Shown: piece by piece, positions 24,508 to 35,632 of the stretch | How the letters are laid out: the number at the start of each line of letters is the position of its first letter | Numbering within the stretch: the stretch's first letter is position 1 | Source of the DNA: Leptodontidium sp. MPI-SDFR-AT-0119 | Lineage: Eukaryota > Ascomycota > Leotiomycetes > Helotiales > Leptodontidiaceae | Direction of reading: 5' to 3' | DNA: 64,000 nucleotides | Assembly: GCA_020726505.1 (NCBI GenBank) | Contig: JAHLEZ010000011.1 | Location: 2,046,001-2,110,000, forward strand | Made by a program: the position numbers and the translations under genes | Notes under the pieces: model-generated | Seen by the model: the letters and a program-made list of their open reading frames with translations, nothing else | Databases searched by the model: none | Told to the model about the DNA's origin: nothing

Positions 24508-25698
24508 ATGAACAACATCTCCAAATCAGTCTATCGGAGACTCACAAGTCAGTCGCTTCTCGGCACGGAAATCGGGACAACTGGACAGCGAGCTGCGAGG
24601 ATCATATCTACCAGAGAGACTCAGCAACTCCGATCCTACCAAATCTCATCCCAGAAGCCTCAGCTTCGTAATCGGAGTTCAATTGCTGGAGCAAGATCTT
24701 GCAATATCCCATCAGCGGCAACAATACACACCATGTCTCGTCGCGTGCCAATCGAGTCCCAACAGGTCGACGCTCCCTTGACCTGCTCAGCAACCTTCCT
24801 CGTCCTCTCCGCAACCCACACTCCAGACTCCATCTCCACAATCCGCTCAGTTCTATCCGGAATCGGCGGACTCGCGAAAAACGTCTCGATCAGAGATCTC
24901 AACGCCTCATTCGCATGTACAGTTGGTATCGGATCATCGGTCTGGGATGCCATCACTGGTCTCCCACGTCCGTCTGAACTGACGCCCTTCAAAGAAGTCA
25001 AGGGAAAGACCCACACCGCGCCCTCCACTCCAGGCGATTTACTTTTCCACATCCGCTCCGAGCGCCGGGATTTGAATTTTGAGTTTGAGAGACAGCTTAT
25101 GGATTTACTGGGTGATTCTGTCAAAGTCGAGGACGAAACTATCGGATTCCGGTATTTCGACGTGAGAGACCTCCTGGGTTTCGTAGATGGGACTGCGAAT
25201 CCCGTTGGACAAGCCGTTACAGAATCGGTGCTGGTGGCGCAGGAAGATGTTTCCGCTGAGAGTGGGACTGCCCAGATAGGAGGCAGTTACATCGTTGTAC
25301 AGAAATACCTGCACAATTTGAAGTCTTGGAAGGGTTTGAAGACAGAGCAGCAAGAAGCTGTGATCGGGCGTACTAAATTGGATAACATCGAGCTAGATGA
25401 CGCACCAGCCGGCCATCAGATGTCTCACAAGAGTCTGGCGACAGTTGAGGATGAAGAGGGGAATGAACATGATATCTTGAGAGATAACATGCCGTTTGGA
25501 AGTCCTGGAAGTGGCGAGTTTGGAACGTATTTCATTGGCTACTCGAGACGGCTTTGGGTGGTTGAGAAGATGTTGGAGAGGATGTTTGTCGGTGTACCGG
25601 AGGGAATGCATGATAGGATTTTGGATTATTCGAGGGCGACGACGGGTAGTGTCTTTTTTGCGCCGAGTGCGAGTCTTTTGGCTGGGCTGGGAGACTGA
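24508..25698 (+). CDS. DyP-type heme peroxidase
   Basis: Single-exon gene of 396 residues. The family signature GxxDG appears as GFVDGTANPVG near residues 223-233; its Asp is the distal acid-base residue. Further conserved blocks are GSYIVVQKYLHNLKSW, EQQEAVIGRTK, the proximal region HDILRDNMPFG, and GTYFIGYSRRLWVVEKML. These enzymes oxidise dyes and phenolics with hydrogen peroxide. The first 75 residues are Ser/Arg-rich with few acids and could be a mitochondrial presequence. A second in-frame ATG at 24733 (MSRRVPIES) would give a 321-residue cytosolic form closer to the usual bacterial-type length. No secretion signal is visible. Confidence 0.88.
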   Translation: MNNISKSVYRRLTSQSLLGTEIGTTGQRAARIISTRETQQLRSYQISSQKPQLRNRSSIAGARSCNIPSAATIHTMSRRVPIESQQVDAPLTCSATFLVLSATHTPDSISTIRSVLSGIGGLAKNVSIRDLNASFACTVGIGSSVWDAITGLPRPSELTPFKEVKGKTHTAPSTPGDLLFHIRSERRDLNFEFERQLMDLLGDSVKVEDETIGFRYFDVRDLLGFVDGTANPVGQAVTESVLVAQEDVSAESGTAQIGGSYIVVQKYLHNLKSWKGLKTEQQEAVIGRTKLDNIELDDAPAGHQMSHKSLATVEDEEGNEHDILRDNMPFGSPGSGEFGTYFIGYSRRLWVVEKMLERMFVGVPEGMHDRILDYSRATTGSVFFAPSASLLAGLGD

Positions 25699-26736
25699 GA
25701 AATGGTTTTTGCTGCGGCTCACGGAGTAAAGTGTTGTAGATCTAGGAGTCATAGAAGGTATGTGTAATTGCTATCGATAGCTCTCGGAGTTATAGTACAC
25801 TGTTGCTCGATCGTGACAGCACAGCTGTTTTACCTCGTATCCTCCACGCAACTCCTGAAACCATGGATTTCTTATCAAGACAAGCATGAGCGCACCCTAT
25901 CGGGTAGAATTTCATTGCATAAGTGCTAGAAGATTGTGAGAGGTAGAATAGACTTACCTAACTAACATTGTGACAGGTAAATATCCTTCGTTGAAGAAGG
26001 GATACCAAGTCCAGTGGGGGTTCCTTTCTTTCTCTTTGGCGACGGCAGAGCAGCACCACTTTTCACCAGATACGCTCCACGAGACACCAAGGCTCATAGA
26101 ATGCGCAGAGGTCAATAATGATAAGTTCTCGGACGGATTTTGCGTTCCGGATTCCTGTCGGGAATGGTGATGACTGCGTGCAGAAAGAAAGTATCGTGGC
26201 AGTGCAGCAAGCCTCGGTAAAGACCTGGGCAAGTACAACATTGCACTGTATGCACTCAGCCTTCGCTTCGGGGACCTCGGGGGACGCCGACAGTGTGTAC
26301 CCACGTATATAATGTAAGATCTTACTTAACAAATACAAGCTGAAGGTAAGCAACGAGATGAATAACATGATTCTTGCGTTCCAAACCCCACAATAAATGA
26401 GAAATGTGCTCGACGCGCTGACTTGAAAGCCACGATTTCAACTTCCAACCTTTGAAAGCGCAGAAATGTCATCGCCGGTGCTTGAAGCCAAGAGACTTTG
26501 AAAGAAAGTCTGCATCATGGGGTCTAACTATCGTGAAGTTGTTGGACTTCACAGTTTGCTAGGGAATAATTTCGCCGAGGAAGTTCTCCTGTCTCGATTC
26601 TCGAAGTATATAAATCATAAGGGATTTTGCAGTTGAATGCGTTTTCACATCATCTCACAATTCAAACATCTTCTAGCACTTCCTGCATCTCATACATGCC
26701 CCTACAACAAAGTTCTCAATTCAGACACTTCACAAG
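25699..26736. other. Intergenic; possible small Cys-rich open frame
   Basis: An ATG-started minus-strand frame (26063-26368, 101 residues) begins with a hydrophobic stretch and has several Cys residues, but it resembles nothing known and may be chance. The right end holds the promoter of the 361-residue secreted protein. Confidence 0.4.
26607..26614 (+). promoter_or_regulatory. TATA-box candidate
   Basis: TATATAAA lies about 123 bases upstream of the ATG at 26737, a plausible distance for a TATA element with a short leader. Sequence match only. Confidence 0.4.
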
Positions 26737-27822
26737 ATGAACACTTTCGCAGCCCTCGGCCTCCTCGTGCTCTCGGGCTCTGGAGCCGCAAGCGCCATCA
26801 GCTCTAGAGAGTACCGACCAAACGAGCATCTGATGCTCGTAGACTGCGGCATCGGACTGCTCCCCAACGGTGCCTCAACTTCCCGAGAAATGGCATACTA
26901 TCCTGGGTCATACAATCCAGGAGGCGGCAACACTAAATGGGTTCAACCCGAGATGATTGCCAACGTACCATGGGACGGTTCATACCCATGGAGACGAGGA
27001 GGTGTTACCACCAAGTTTCCAAACGGTGACAGTTTCTCGGTCTGGATCAACCCGGACATCAAAGACTGGGCTGAATCCAAGAGTTACGCAGGCGACGCAA
27101 TTCACACCTACGGCAATGGATTCAAGTGCTGGGCTGAGCATGGCAGAACAGCTTTCACCCTAGCTGATGGAAAAGTGTGTACGAGTGCGTACATTTGCTA
27201 TCATCCACCAGACACTCCCGCACCACCACCACCCGCTCCAGTCTTCAAGGCCAAAACCGACTACACCATGTCTACGAGAGACCTCAACGTGACAATTCAG
27301 GGCACCAACCCCGAGATCGAAGCCTGGAAGCCCGAGAATGTATTCCACCACATCCACGAGGAAATCGAGGGAACTCAGTGCAAGGGAGCTTCATACGGCA
27401 TCGGAAACGGCTGCAGCATCACATTCGACGACTGCTTCTTCTCGGTCCAAGACAATGTGGCCGCGATGAAGAACATTCTCACCGAAGCCATCGCACCGAA
27501 AGTTTCAGGGACAAGAGTCACAAAGAAGGGACACTACAACGGCAAATGCCCACCTGGAGGCGGACCATGCGAGCCTGGCTACGATTTCGAGTACGGCCAG
27601 TACACGTACCCAGAGACTGGCTCAGTAATCGTACGGGTCTTTCCTGAGGGTCAAGAGGACAAGTCAAGTATCCAGTCGAGAATCCATTGGAATATCCAGT
27701 GCTCAAGCAGAGGATTTTGTGGTTCTTTCTGTAAGAATAATTTGCAGAACATTGTGGACTTTGCGGCTGGGCTTGCAGGCGTTCCTGCTTTTGGGAGTGT
27801 GGTGTGTGCGTTTTGCGGATGA
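26737..27822 (+). CDS. Secreted Cys-containing protein of unknown function, 361 aa
   Basis: Single exon. A clear signal peptide (MNTFAALGLLVLSGSGAASA) is followed by an N-terminal region with VDCGIGLLPNGASTSREMAYY and several aromatic residues. A proline linker (PDTPAPPPPAP near residue 160) leads to a second region with Cys pairs, among them GNGCSITFDDCFFS and a Gly-rich CPPGGGPCEPG segment. The C-terminus is Cys-dense (CSSRGFCGSFC, CAFCG). The two halves joined by a Pro linker look like two modules, both probably disulphide-bonded and extracellular. It is reminiscent of fungal secreted proteins of unknown role. A host-interaction role is possible but not shown. Confidence 0.8.
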   Translation: MNTFAALGLLVLSGSGAASAISSREYRPNEHLMLVDCGIGLLPNGASTSREMAYYPGSYNPGGGNTKWVQPEMIANVPWDGSYPWRRGGVTTKFPNGDSFSVWINPDIKDWAESKSYAGDAIHTYGNGFKCWAEHGRTAFTLADGKVCTSAYICYHPPDTPAPPPPAPVFKAKTDYTMSTRDLNVTIQGTNPEIEAWKPENVFHHIHEEIEGTQCKGASYGIGNGCSITFDDCFFSVQDNVAAMKNILTEAIAPKVSGTRVTKKGHYNGKCPPGGGPCEPGYDFEYGQYTYPETGSVIVRVFPEGQEDKSSIQSRIHWNIQCSSRGFCGSFCKNNLQNIVDFAAGLAGVPAFGSVVCAFCG

Positions 27823-28771
27823 AAGTTCTTGAGAATTTGCTGCTATCCACTTGATTGGATATCATAGACAGTGTTGGTGTGGCTGGAGACAGACAGAAAG
27901 ATGGGTGCATTTTGGGGAGGGTATCAGACATAGACATAAACATAAACATAGAACTTGAAAATATAGATCAGGGGGCTGTTATTTCTATAGCATGGAGTTG
28001 TTTTGATTCAATAAAAAAATTGATGTTGTCTTGCCAGAGCATTGCAATCAAACTCATGATGAGAATACTTTGCTGAGCATGGTAACACCACGGTGATCAC
28101 AGCTTTTCGAGTTCGGATCTGATCTCTGATCTCTCTCATATGAAGGAGGAATCTGAGAAATGAAGAAGTTGAAGTTTGCCTGATTTTTTCAACGGCTTAG
28201 CTTAGCTTCAGTTCAGGTGACGCACGAAAAAGTAGACGAGAAACAAGTTCCCAGGATCTGAAGCTGTACTAGCCAGTGAAGGCTCACAACGTCGTTCCAG
28301 GATCACTTCTCCCGCCCTCCAAACCACCAAGACTCATTTTCAATCGCTGCCTTGAAAGAAGTCCATGACTGGAGTTTCCATTACGACTATCTAAGAAAAT
28401 GCCTCGAGCGGATGAGGTCATGGTAATATATACATTAAAGATTAGGCAGACAGACAGGTATGCTGCTTAGTTCGCTGCTTTCCAAGCAGCGATTCCGTGA
28501 TTCATCGAACTCGCCCCCAAACACAGAGACGTGAGCGGGCTCTCAATTAGCAATGAAGCTTCAAGGCGAAGCGACGTTCCCTCGCGTCGCCGCGGATGTG
28601 GTGATGACCTTTAGAGTCCCATCGATCGGACATGACCAAAGTAAGGACTGAAAGCACCATCGTGTGTGTTCGGTCTAAAGGGATATTAGCTGTATTCTTG
28701 GGATGGCTGCACAGCATTCATACCGTTCTCAACCGAGATCCCATCAACAGATGTCAATCCAACGCTTCGAA
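27823..28771. other. Intergenic
   Basis: About 950 bases between the converging 3' ends of two secreted-protein genes. No gene or repeat recognised. Confidence 0.5.
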
Positions 28772-29026
28772 CTACCCCTTCACGACGCGATCTATTTCAC
28801 CTGTCGTTGAACTAATGACATGTCCGATGAATCCACCAACTCCAGGTACAGATGTTATTGCTTCGAATGCCCTCTTTGTAAGACAAGACAGGTCTGAGTC
28901 GACGCAGACGTATTTGGGACGTCCAGATGGAGTGTCAACTTTCTTGATGTATGGTGTCGGTGCTGCAAAGACTTGTGTAGAAATTGTGAGAGTCGCGAGG
29001 AGAATTGTGATGGTGGAGAACTGCAT
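28772..29026 (-). CDS. Small secreted protein, 84 aa, unknown
   Basis: Single exon from the ATG at 29026. A strong signal peptide (MQFSTITILLATLTISTQVF, cleavage expected after the next Ala) leaves a mature chain of about 63 residues with two Cys (VCVDSDLSCL) and a Gly/Val-rich tail (VPGVGGFIGHVISSTTG) that could form an amphipathic or membrane-active helix. No family recognised. It is gene-poor on both sides. An in-frame longer open frame exists upstream, but the signal peptide fixes this start. Confidence 0.65.
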   Translation of the reverse strand: MQFSTITILLATLTISTQVFAAPTPYIKKVDTPSGRPKYVCVDSDLSCLTKRAFEAITSVPGVGGFIGHVISSTTGEIDRVVKG

Positions 29027-31162
29027 TATGGATGATATTTGAATGGCTTTGTAGATTGTGGTAAGCCGCGGAAGAGTTGGACTGAGGATGTGTAGCGGGT
29101 TCAGAGTTGCAATGAATGTGTTTTTCTGCTCTGTCGTTGAAGAGTTTGAATTATGTATTATAGTACTAGATAAAATGAATGACTTTGAGCCTGAGATGCG
29201 ATGCGGATGCAAAGCGAGAACCCCTCAACAGCTTCATAGAGGGAGTATATAACTCACCACCCACATCCCGCTATCAACCACCTCGGTCAAATGACGTAGA
29301 GAGCAGCAGAAGATCACATCCCTCGACACGGAAAACAGCTCATCGTCGGGAGATAAGCTTCGATCAACTGCTTGACATATCTGCTTTTGGTCCCTTGTTT
29401 GGGAGAAGGGCCGTGAGATGTGATTGCGATCTTCGGGTAACGTGGGGACGGCAGCGGAAACTCGACACAGTAGCTCGCCTATGCTCCTGAAACTTCCTGA
29501 GAGGACAAGCGCTCACATGTGTGACTCCATTCACAGATCTTTCATACTGCTGTGAAAATTCAACAAGTTCTCTTGACCTCTCGTGCGCCTTTCTGATGCA
29601 TTTTGGAAATGTTGTTTTAACCCCTATCCAGGGCTCCGTGCACTCGCTTGTCCGAATTGGGACAACTTGAGGGGATCGCCATGTCGATCAGGGCATTTCG
29701 GCTGAAGATCAGTAACTCCTCAATTTTAGGTTGTGGGGAGACTTTCAACTTGAAACGCGTATCCTTGCTTCCACTTTTTACTCCGCGGTTGCACGAGACG
29801 CATTCAGACATGTGCAAATAAGGGTCCTATCACATGCTCTCCGGCGGTGAATTAGGTGGCCGATTCTGCCAGCTTGCGTAAATCTAATAAGTCCATAATT
29901 ATCTCAACGCTCAACTATTTAATGTTTGAAAAATTGAGAGACTAAGATCTTTAGCTATTTTGGAAGAAGCATAGAAAGTTTCATACATTTTTGAGACTCC
30001 AAAGTAGAGGAATAAACTATTTCTCGCCTTCGATTTTGATGTTCTCGCTTGTCCAAATCGGCCAGGTAGTTCCCTGACGGAGAGCACATGCAGTAAATAC
30101 ATTCACCGAACGATCAGGGACTTTCGATTCCCAGGACTTTCTTACGACACAGGTTCGGATCTTCTGTCGAGGACATGAGCCAGCGTTCTTTCTCTGTGGA
30201 AGCATTCGCGCTTTCCCATGCTTTACTTGCTCCGCAGGCCTGTAAAGATTCATCTCAGCAACTAGCAAATGTCCTGCCTACTTGGCCACTTTCCAATAAC
30301 CAATGAACTTTCATCCATACCGTACATTATCTTTGGTGTCTCTTGCTCATATTAAGCAGACTAATAATGCCCCAAAAATTCAAAGCCATTTGAAACCTTG
30401 AAGTGATGGAGCCGTCCTGGAATATGCTTCTCGGTTCATTCCCTTCTAGGGCGAACCAGCTGGGATGTGGTTTATACGTCCGTCAACGTCCTGAAATAAA
30501 TAGCCTGGGGAGGATTGCCTACCTGTAAAATCACAGGTAGAGGCATCGAGGGTCAGAAGCCGGAAAAAATTTGGGCGAGTGTCTTGACGTGGGAAAAGTG
30601 CAGCTAAAAGAAATCCGGTTGCTGCCAAGAGAGCACAACACTACATTTTGGACATTAAGGCTAAGAATACAAAGAACTTTCACACATAATTCTCGCGTTT
30701 GAGTAAATTCAGCACTACAAGCCGATAAGAGCAATGTGCATATGTACGACTGATAAACCGAGAGTTGAGAATGTGTGCAAAACCGACCCTTTCTGATCCA
30801 AAACCAGGCGCATTCCTAGCGAGATGGACACACACGGCGAGCGAGTTGAATGACCATCATAGGGAAGGACTGGATATGTATGTGATTTATTTTGAACTAT
30901 TGATAGACATGGCTTCGTGAACTGTGGAAAGAATAGACACCAACAGACAGACAAACCGTTCCCAGCCGCTTTGAACCAAAATTGCGGCTGTGCTACTCTG
31001 AAAAAACGAAACTTGAAACTCAAGAGAGGCCACCCAAAATAACGAAAAGCAACATAGCTTCAAAAATCAAAGTAATCAAAGTTAACTCTCAAATATTGGC
31101 AATTGGAAGTTCGTACTCATAGCCATAGCGGCGCGGAAGAACTTGCCTGTATGCAACTAGAG
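29027..31162. other. Gene-poor 2.1 kb region
   Basis: Only short, unrelated open frames are seen. One minus-strand frame (30017-30253, ATG at 30253) encodes a basic 78-residue sequence with no family resemblance. No inverted or direct repeat noted. It separates the small secreted protein from the Clr5-ankyrin locus. Confidence 0.4.
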
Positions 31163-33543
31163 TTAAACGGCACTCATTTGGCTTCTGATGAGATCAGCGA
31201 CGACATAATGACCTCTCTTTTCTGCAGAGGCTGCAGCACTCGCAAACTGCGATACGTGGGCCCCAGCATCTATCAGCATTTGGACAGTGTCGAGCCGTCC
31301 CCGTTCAGCAGCGCCTTCAAGGGCAGTCCTCCCACCAACTCCGGATCCAGGAGCACTCGGATCTGCTCCCTTGTCGAGTAACATTTTGACAAGGTAAAGA
31401 TGTCCTTGTATTGCGGCACCTTGCAGTGCAGTAATTCCTTGCATCGGCCCAGCTGGAGCATGTACGTTGGCATCCTGTCCCAGAAGGTATTCGACCAGTT
31501 CAAGGCTTGGGTTCAGTGCTGAGACCGCCAGTTGTAGAGCTGTCCTTCCAAACCTCCTTGCTGCAGGCGCATTTATATCTGCACCTTTTCCCACCATGTA
31601 CTTGACGATGTCGCAACTGGTAGGCTGAAAGCTTGAGTACTCGGCAACTGCGTGGCAAGCTGCTTGGAAAGCGGTAGAAGCTGAGCAATCTGGCGGGGCG
31701 CTCATTTCAGCACCTGCAACGAGAAGAAGTCTGACGAGCTCAAAGTTGTTTCGAGAACACGCGATTTGTAACGGGGTACCATTTTCAAGGGTTGTGCCTG
31801 TAGGTGCGTTGACATCGGCTCCGCAACTTAGCATCAGTCTTACGAGATGAACATTGTCCGCAGTGGGAAAGTGCTCAATCGCAAGAGCAAGCTGTAGAAG
31901 AGACAAATGGCCGGAATTACCCACAACTTGGGCATGCAAATCCACTCCACTACGTACCAAAGTCCCCGCAATAGCGAGATCCTTTGATTCGATAGCGTAT
32001 TGAAGAATTGTCCTTCCACTCCTTGGGCCTTTCAAGTTCATGTTTTGACAAGTTCCGAGAAGATCCTGTAGAACTGAATGCCCCTCGGCATAGTTTCGAG
32101 GATCAACATCCAGTAGTCTTGCATATTCTTGGCGTTGACCTTTCCGAGAGACTTTGATCGCTGGCGTTCTGGACACGACCGGAGGTGTTGACATTGGTTC
32201 ATCGATGGGTGCTTCTTGGATCACACCTTCACTTTTGAGCTTTCGAACTAGATCGATATGCTCTAATCTGATTGCTGCATCCAACAACTTTCCGGGTCTT
32301 CCAGATAGTAACGTTCGATGATGGTCGGTATCAAGTAACGCTTTTCCGCATGTGATGTTTCGAGTCTCGAGTGAGCACTTCAACATCGAATCCAGAAACG
32401 CCCTGACCGAGTGAGAATTTGTTGAGAACATCCTCTTCAGGATTGGTCTGTTCTCAGGTAATGTGATCCATTCTAGTGCCCTTTTTTGTTGAGAGAGTTC
32501 GAGCATTGCATTTGATGAAAAGTAAATCATCAGCTTGAGAAGCTCTTGAAGCGCATCTGACTCAGACGTTCCGAGGAGTCGAGTGACTTGTCCTTCCAAA
32601 TCTCCATCGTGTTGGTCTAGCATGCAAACTTTCAAGCGTCGAAGCAAGATAGATTTCTGTCTATCCTCCGTTTCTGGAGCAACCATCGCTCCATTTGGGT
32701 TGGGAAGCATTTCGAATATCATAGTCTTGGACAGATTGGCACATGGCCGGTCAAGGCTGTTGCGAGAAGCGCTCGCTGAATCTCGAGGGACAGAATTGTG
32801 AAGCGAGAGATCCCGCAATCCAGCAGAGCCGAAATCGTAAGGTAATTTTGACGATAACATAGTGCAGCCTGGTCAATGAGTTTAGCTGGAGTAACATTTT
32901 GTATCCTTCAGCCGAGCATTATTGGCCTAGATGACTTACTCTGCCAGTTGAAAGACCTCAAAAATCTGGAGAATGGAAGTTCAACCCCCGAACTGCACCC
33001 ATACACTGTGTCTTGTTGCTTTGAGGTCATTGCATCTATCATCGCTTCTGATGCTGGACTGTGACATGGTGTAAATATATCAATTCCCTCTGGAGGTGCG
33101 GGGCTTGGACCTAGAAATGAAATGAGATCACATCCAGGTCAAAGGTTTGGATCCAAACTTACAGGATATCGGATCTCTACTGAGTTGTGATATCGTCAAG
33201 CGCTGTTCTTCTTTCTGGATCCTCTTGTGCGGAATCAAATTGCCATTCAGTGTGACATTGCTTTCTTTCCCTAGTGCAGCTCTTTTGCGTTTCTTCTCCA
33301 AGACAAAGCGCCAGTCCGAGCTATTGAGATTCTTCCTCCAATTCCACTTTGCAAATTTTGTTTCGTACTGGCTTTTGCTAATCTCTTTCATTAGCATGTA
33401 CAACCCAAGAGAAGCCGAACTTACGTTGCACGGAATCCATGCTTGTCAGCCATAATTTTCATCACCACGGTGAGGGTTGACGCTGTGTACAATTCGTGAA
33501 TTATGGCCTTCTGGCTCTCCCATTCTTCGTCGGTTGATGGCAT
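31163..33543 (-). CDS. Clr5-domain ankyrin-repeat protein (copy 1)
   Basis: Four exons (33425-33543, 33163-33377, 32940-33110, 31163-32868) give 736 residues. The Clr5 domain is at the N-terminus and is rebuilt across the first intron: TDEEWESQKAIIHELYTAS, then QYETKFAKWNWRKNL, then a basic KKRKR stretch. A middle region of about 300 residues shows weak helical repeats. The C-terminal half holds ankyrin repeats with typical LLLDKGADPSAPG and GADVNAPTGTTLENGTPLQ units. Clr5 is an N-terminal domain found with ankyrins in fungi, of unclear function; ankyrins bind proteins. Copy 2 lies at 37545-40812 on the other strand with the same first-intron phase and an exon 2 of equal length (215 bases), so the two are paralogues. 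Confidence 0.85.
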
Positions 33544-34198
33544 CTTGAATAATGATATCGACGCTGGTACTGAGAGAAGAAAAGAAGCAGAGTGGAATAT
33601 AAAGTGTCAACGAGCTGGAGCTCGCTTACGATATGGGCTCAAAACCAAGCATGCGGTTGGTCTGAAGCTGTAGGGATCTAAATATTTGTTATTGGTCGAA
33701 TCCAGAATCCGATGCATAACTTGGTGCATGGAGTCGCTGCATGGAGAGGAGTTTGACCAACCACAAGACAACCTTATTTTCGTGCGTCGCGAGTTCAGCC
33801 ATTCTGCCTTGCCAAACACACCACATCATCATGGGGCTTTAGTCAAGTCTGAAGCAACGTAGCGTGCTACTTGGACTGGACAGTCTTACGATAGCTTCAT
33901 CTTGTTGTGATGTCCCAAGCATGTGACAATCTATCTTTGGATTCCGCAACAAGTCACGCAGAAAGATACAATTATTATAACCCATTTCGATTATTCTTCG
34001 AGAGTTTATCATGATTTCCCATCTCTTGTTGGGCCTCACGTGCATCTTGGAGCATATTTTCTGTGTTGGGCTGACTCGTGAGGATGTTTCTTGAGCAAGG
34101 CTCGCACTAGAAAACCTCATATACTAGCTGCCTGTTCGTCGAACTTCACATTTCTGTTTTCACCCTAAGACATAAACTTCACTTCCTTTATCGTTACA
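33544..34198. promoter_or_regulatory. Divergent intergenic promoter region
   Basis: A 655-base spacer between the start of Clr5-ankyrin copy 1 (-) and the DUF6594 gene (+). It must carry both promoters. No gene or individual site recognised. Confidence 0.4.
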
Positions 34199-35179
34199 AT
34201 GGCAGAACAATCTGTTTCGTCTGTTGAAGGGTACCCAAAGCTCGCTTGTCACATGGGGCGGTATACACAAAGCGCAATATATCGGCGGTTTAGTAGCCTG
34301 AACTCCGAAAATATTCTATACATGCAGGCCGAGCTTGTGCATCTTGAAAAGAAACTTCGACGACTGCAAGCAGAAGACCATGCGTCCTCAGAGGGCCATA
34401 GGAGCAATTACTCCCGAGACTGGTATTGGTTGAACTACGCTTCCGAGGAGGGTAGCGAGCAATGGGAAACGGCTGTCGCGATACGTCAGAAGCTAAAGGA
34501 ATACAGTTTGTTCCTATTTGAGACCGTTTTGAATTGAACTAATTTTTGGCTTGCAGATGATGCTATCATACAACAGTCCGTGATGGGCCACCTAGCGGAC
34601 CCAAATCCTCACCATCTGAGATCGCTCCAACAGTGGCTCGAGCGACCAGGAATGGGAAATCTCGCATTGATTGGGAAAGACCGAAATGTTTGGGGAACTT
34701 CAGACGAGAGAATAAGCTCAAATATCGACCTTCTCACTGTCTGTCCTCCTGGGAGCAGAGATTCATTCTCGGCATGGTTCACAGAAAGCTTCATTCATGT
34801 GATCCACAAACTTGTCTGGCGTCACTTGAAGAAAGTCGACGACCTAGAGTCGGGTATCGCATCATACGAAGAAAATGTATTGCACAAGTACACGTCTCAT
34901 ATTACAACAATCATCGCTTCGCTTTTGCCAATTCTGGCAATTGTTGTGCTGTATCGCGTCGATTCAATGAATGCTCGGCTTGGCCTAATCGCGCTCTTCA
35001 CTTTCACGTTTACGACTGCGCTTTCATTTTTTACGAGTGCAACGAGGGGAGAAATATTCATTGCCACATCCACGTGAGTTATAAATCCTTCCTACAGAGT
35101 ATAAACCGTGGGGTTGATGCTTCGAAATAGTTTTGCGGCGGTTCAAGTGGTTTTCATTTCTGCCGGAAATGAGGGTTGA
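34199..35179 (+). CDS. DUF6594-type fungal membrane protein
   Basis: Exons 34199-34505, 34557-35073 and 35131-35179 join to 290 residues. The N-terminal half has the family pattern: YRRFSSLNSENILYMQAELV, then a helical LEKKLRRL stretch, then LKEYNDAIIQQS across the first intron, and LRSLQQWLERP. The C-terminal part has three hydrophobic segments: IIASLLPILAIVVLYRV, LIALFTFTFTTALSFF and AAVQVVFISAG, the last rebuilt by the third exon. This is the usual topology of DUF6594 proteins, which are abundant in Pezizomycotina and of unknown function. Its position between two Clr5-ankyrin genes is notable. Confidence 0.85.
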
Positions 35180-35437
35180 TCATTGGTGGACCGAAAGGAG
35201 TCAATGTGAGGAGAGCCTGGGAGGCGAGCGCATCAGAACGCATGTATAATCTTATGCCACATTCATTGATTGATTTAGCAGCATCCATAAAAACTGCTTG
35301 GCCGTCAAGACCATCACGTTCTGAACAATTTGACACCCCTTGGCATTTCAAAACTCTCGGCTGCCATACCCAAGGACATGACCCCACGAATACCATACCG
35401 GTCACTACTTCGGTGTTTGTATTGCAGTTTAACACAT
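35180..35437. other. Spacer between converging genes
   Basis: No gene recognised; 3' flanks of the DUF6594 gene (+) and of the retropepsin-like locus (-). Confidence 0.4.
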
Positions 35438-35632
35438 TCAGTGATTTTTATTGCCATTTCCAGAGCTCCATGACCTCGTGGAACTCGAGTCAACAGTTGC
35501 AGCCTGCTCCCGACGAGCAGCTTCCTCCCTCTGGCGAACGTCGGCGTCAACCTTGGCATCATTCTCAGCAGCCTCCTCTCTGTGTTTATCACTCCTCTTC
35601 GATCTTTGCTTCTTCTCCTCTGCATCCGCCAT
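35438..35632 (-). CDS. Possible 64-residue charged ORF overlapping the retropepsin stop
   Basis: The ATG at 35632 shares its first base with the end of the stop codon of the upstream retropepsin-like frame (TAATG). The predicted product starts MADAEEKKQRSKRSDKH and is rich in Glu, Lys, Arg and Ala, likely a charged helix or coiled coil. Its composition looks protein-like. It may be a second cistron, a 3' exon reached by an intron I could not define, or a part of the upstream gene split by a frameshift. No plausible 45-70 base intron joining the two was found. Confidence 0.35.
   Translation of the reverse strand: MADAEEKKQRSKRSDKHREEAAENDAKVDADVRQREEAARREQAATVDSSSTRSWSSGNGNKNH

Noticed and set aside
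26063..26368. 101-residue Cys-rich minus-strand frame with a hydrophobic start
   Set aside because: No conserved pattern, and a splice-donor-like GTAAGA near its start makes the frame unreliable. Insufficient support for a gene.
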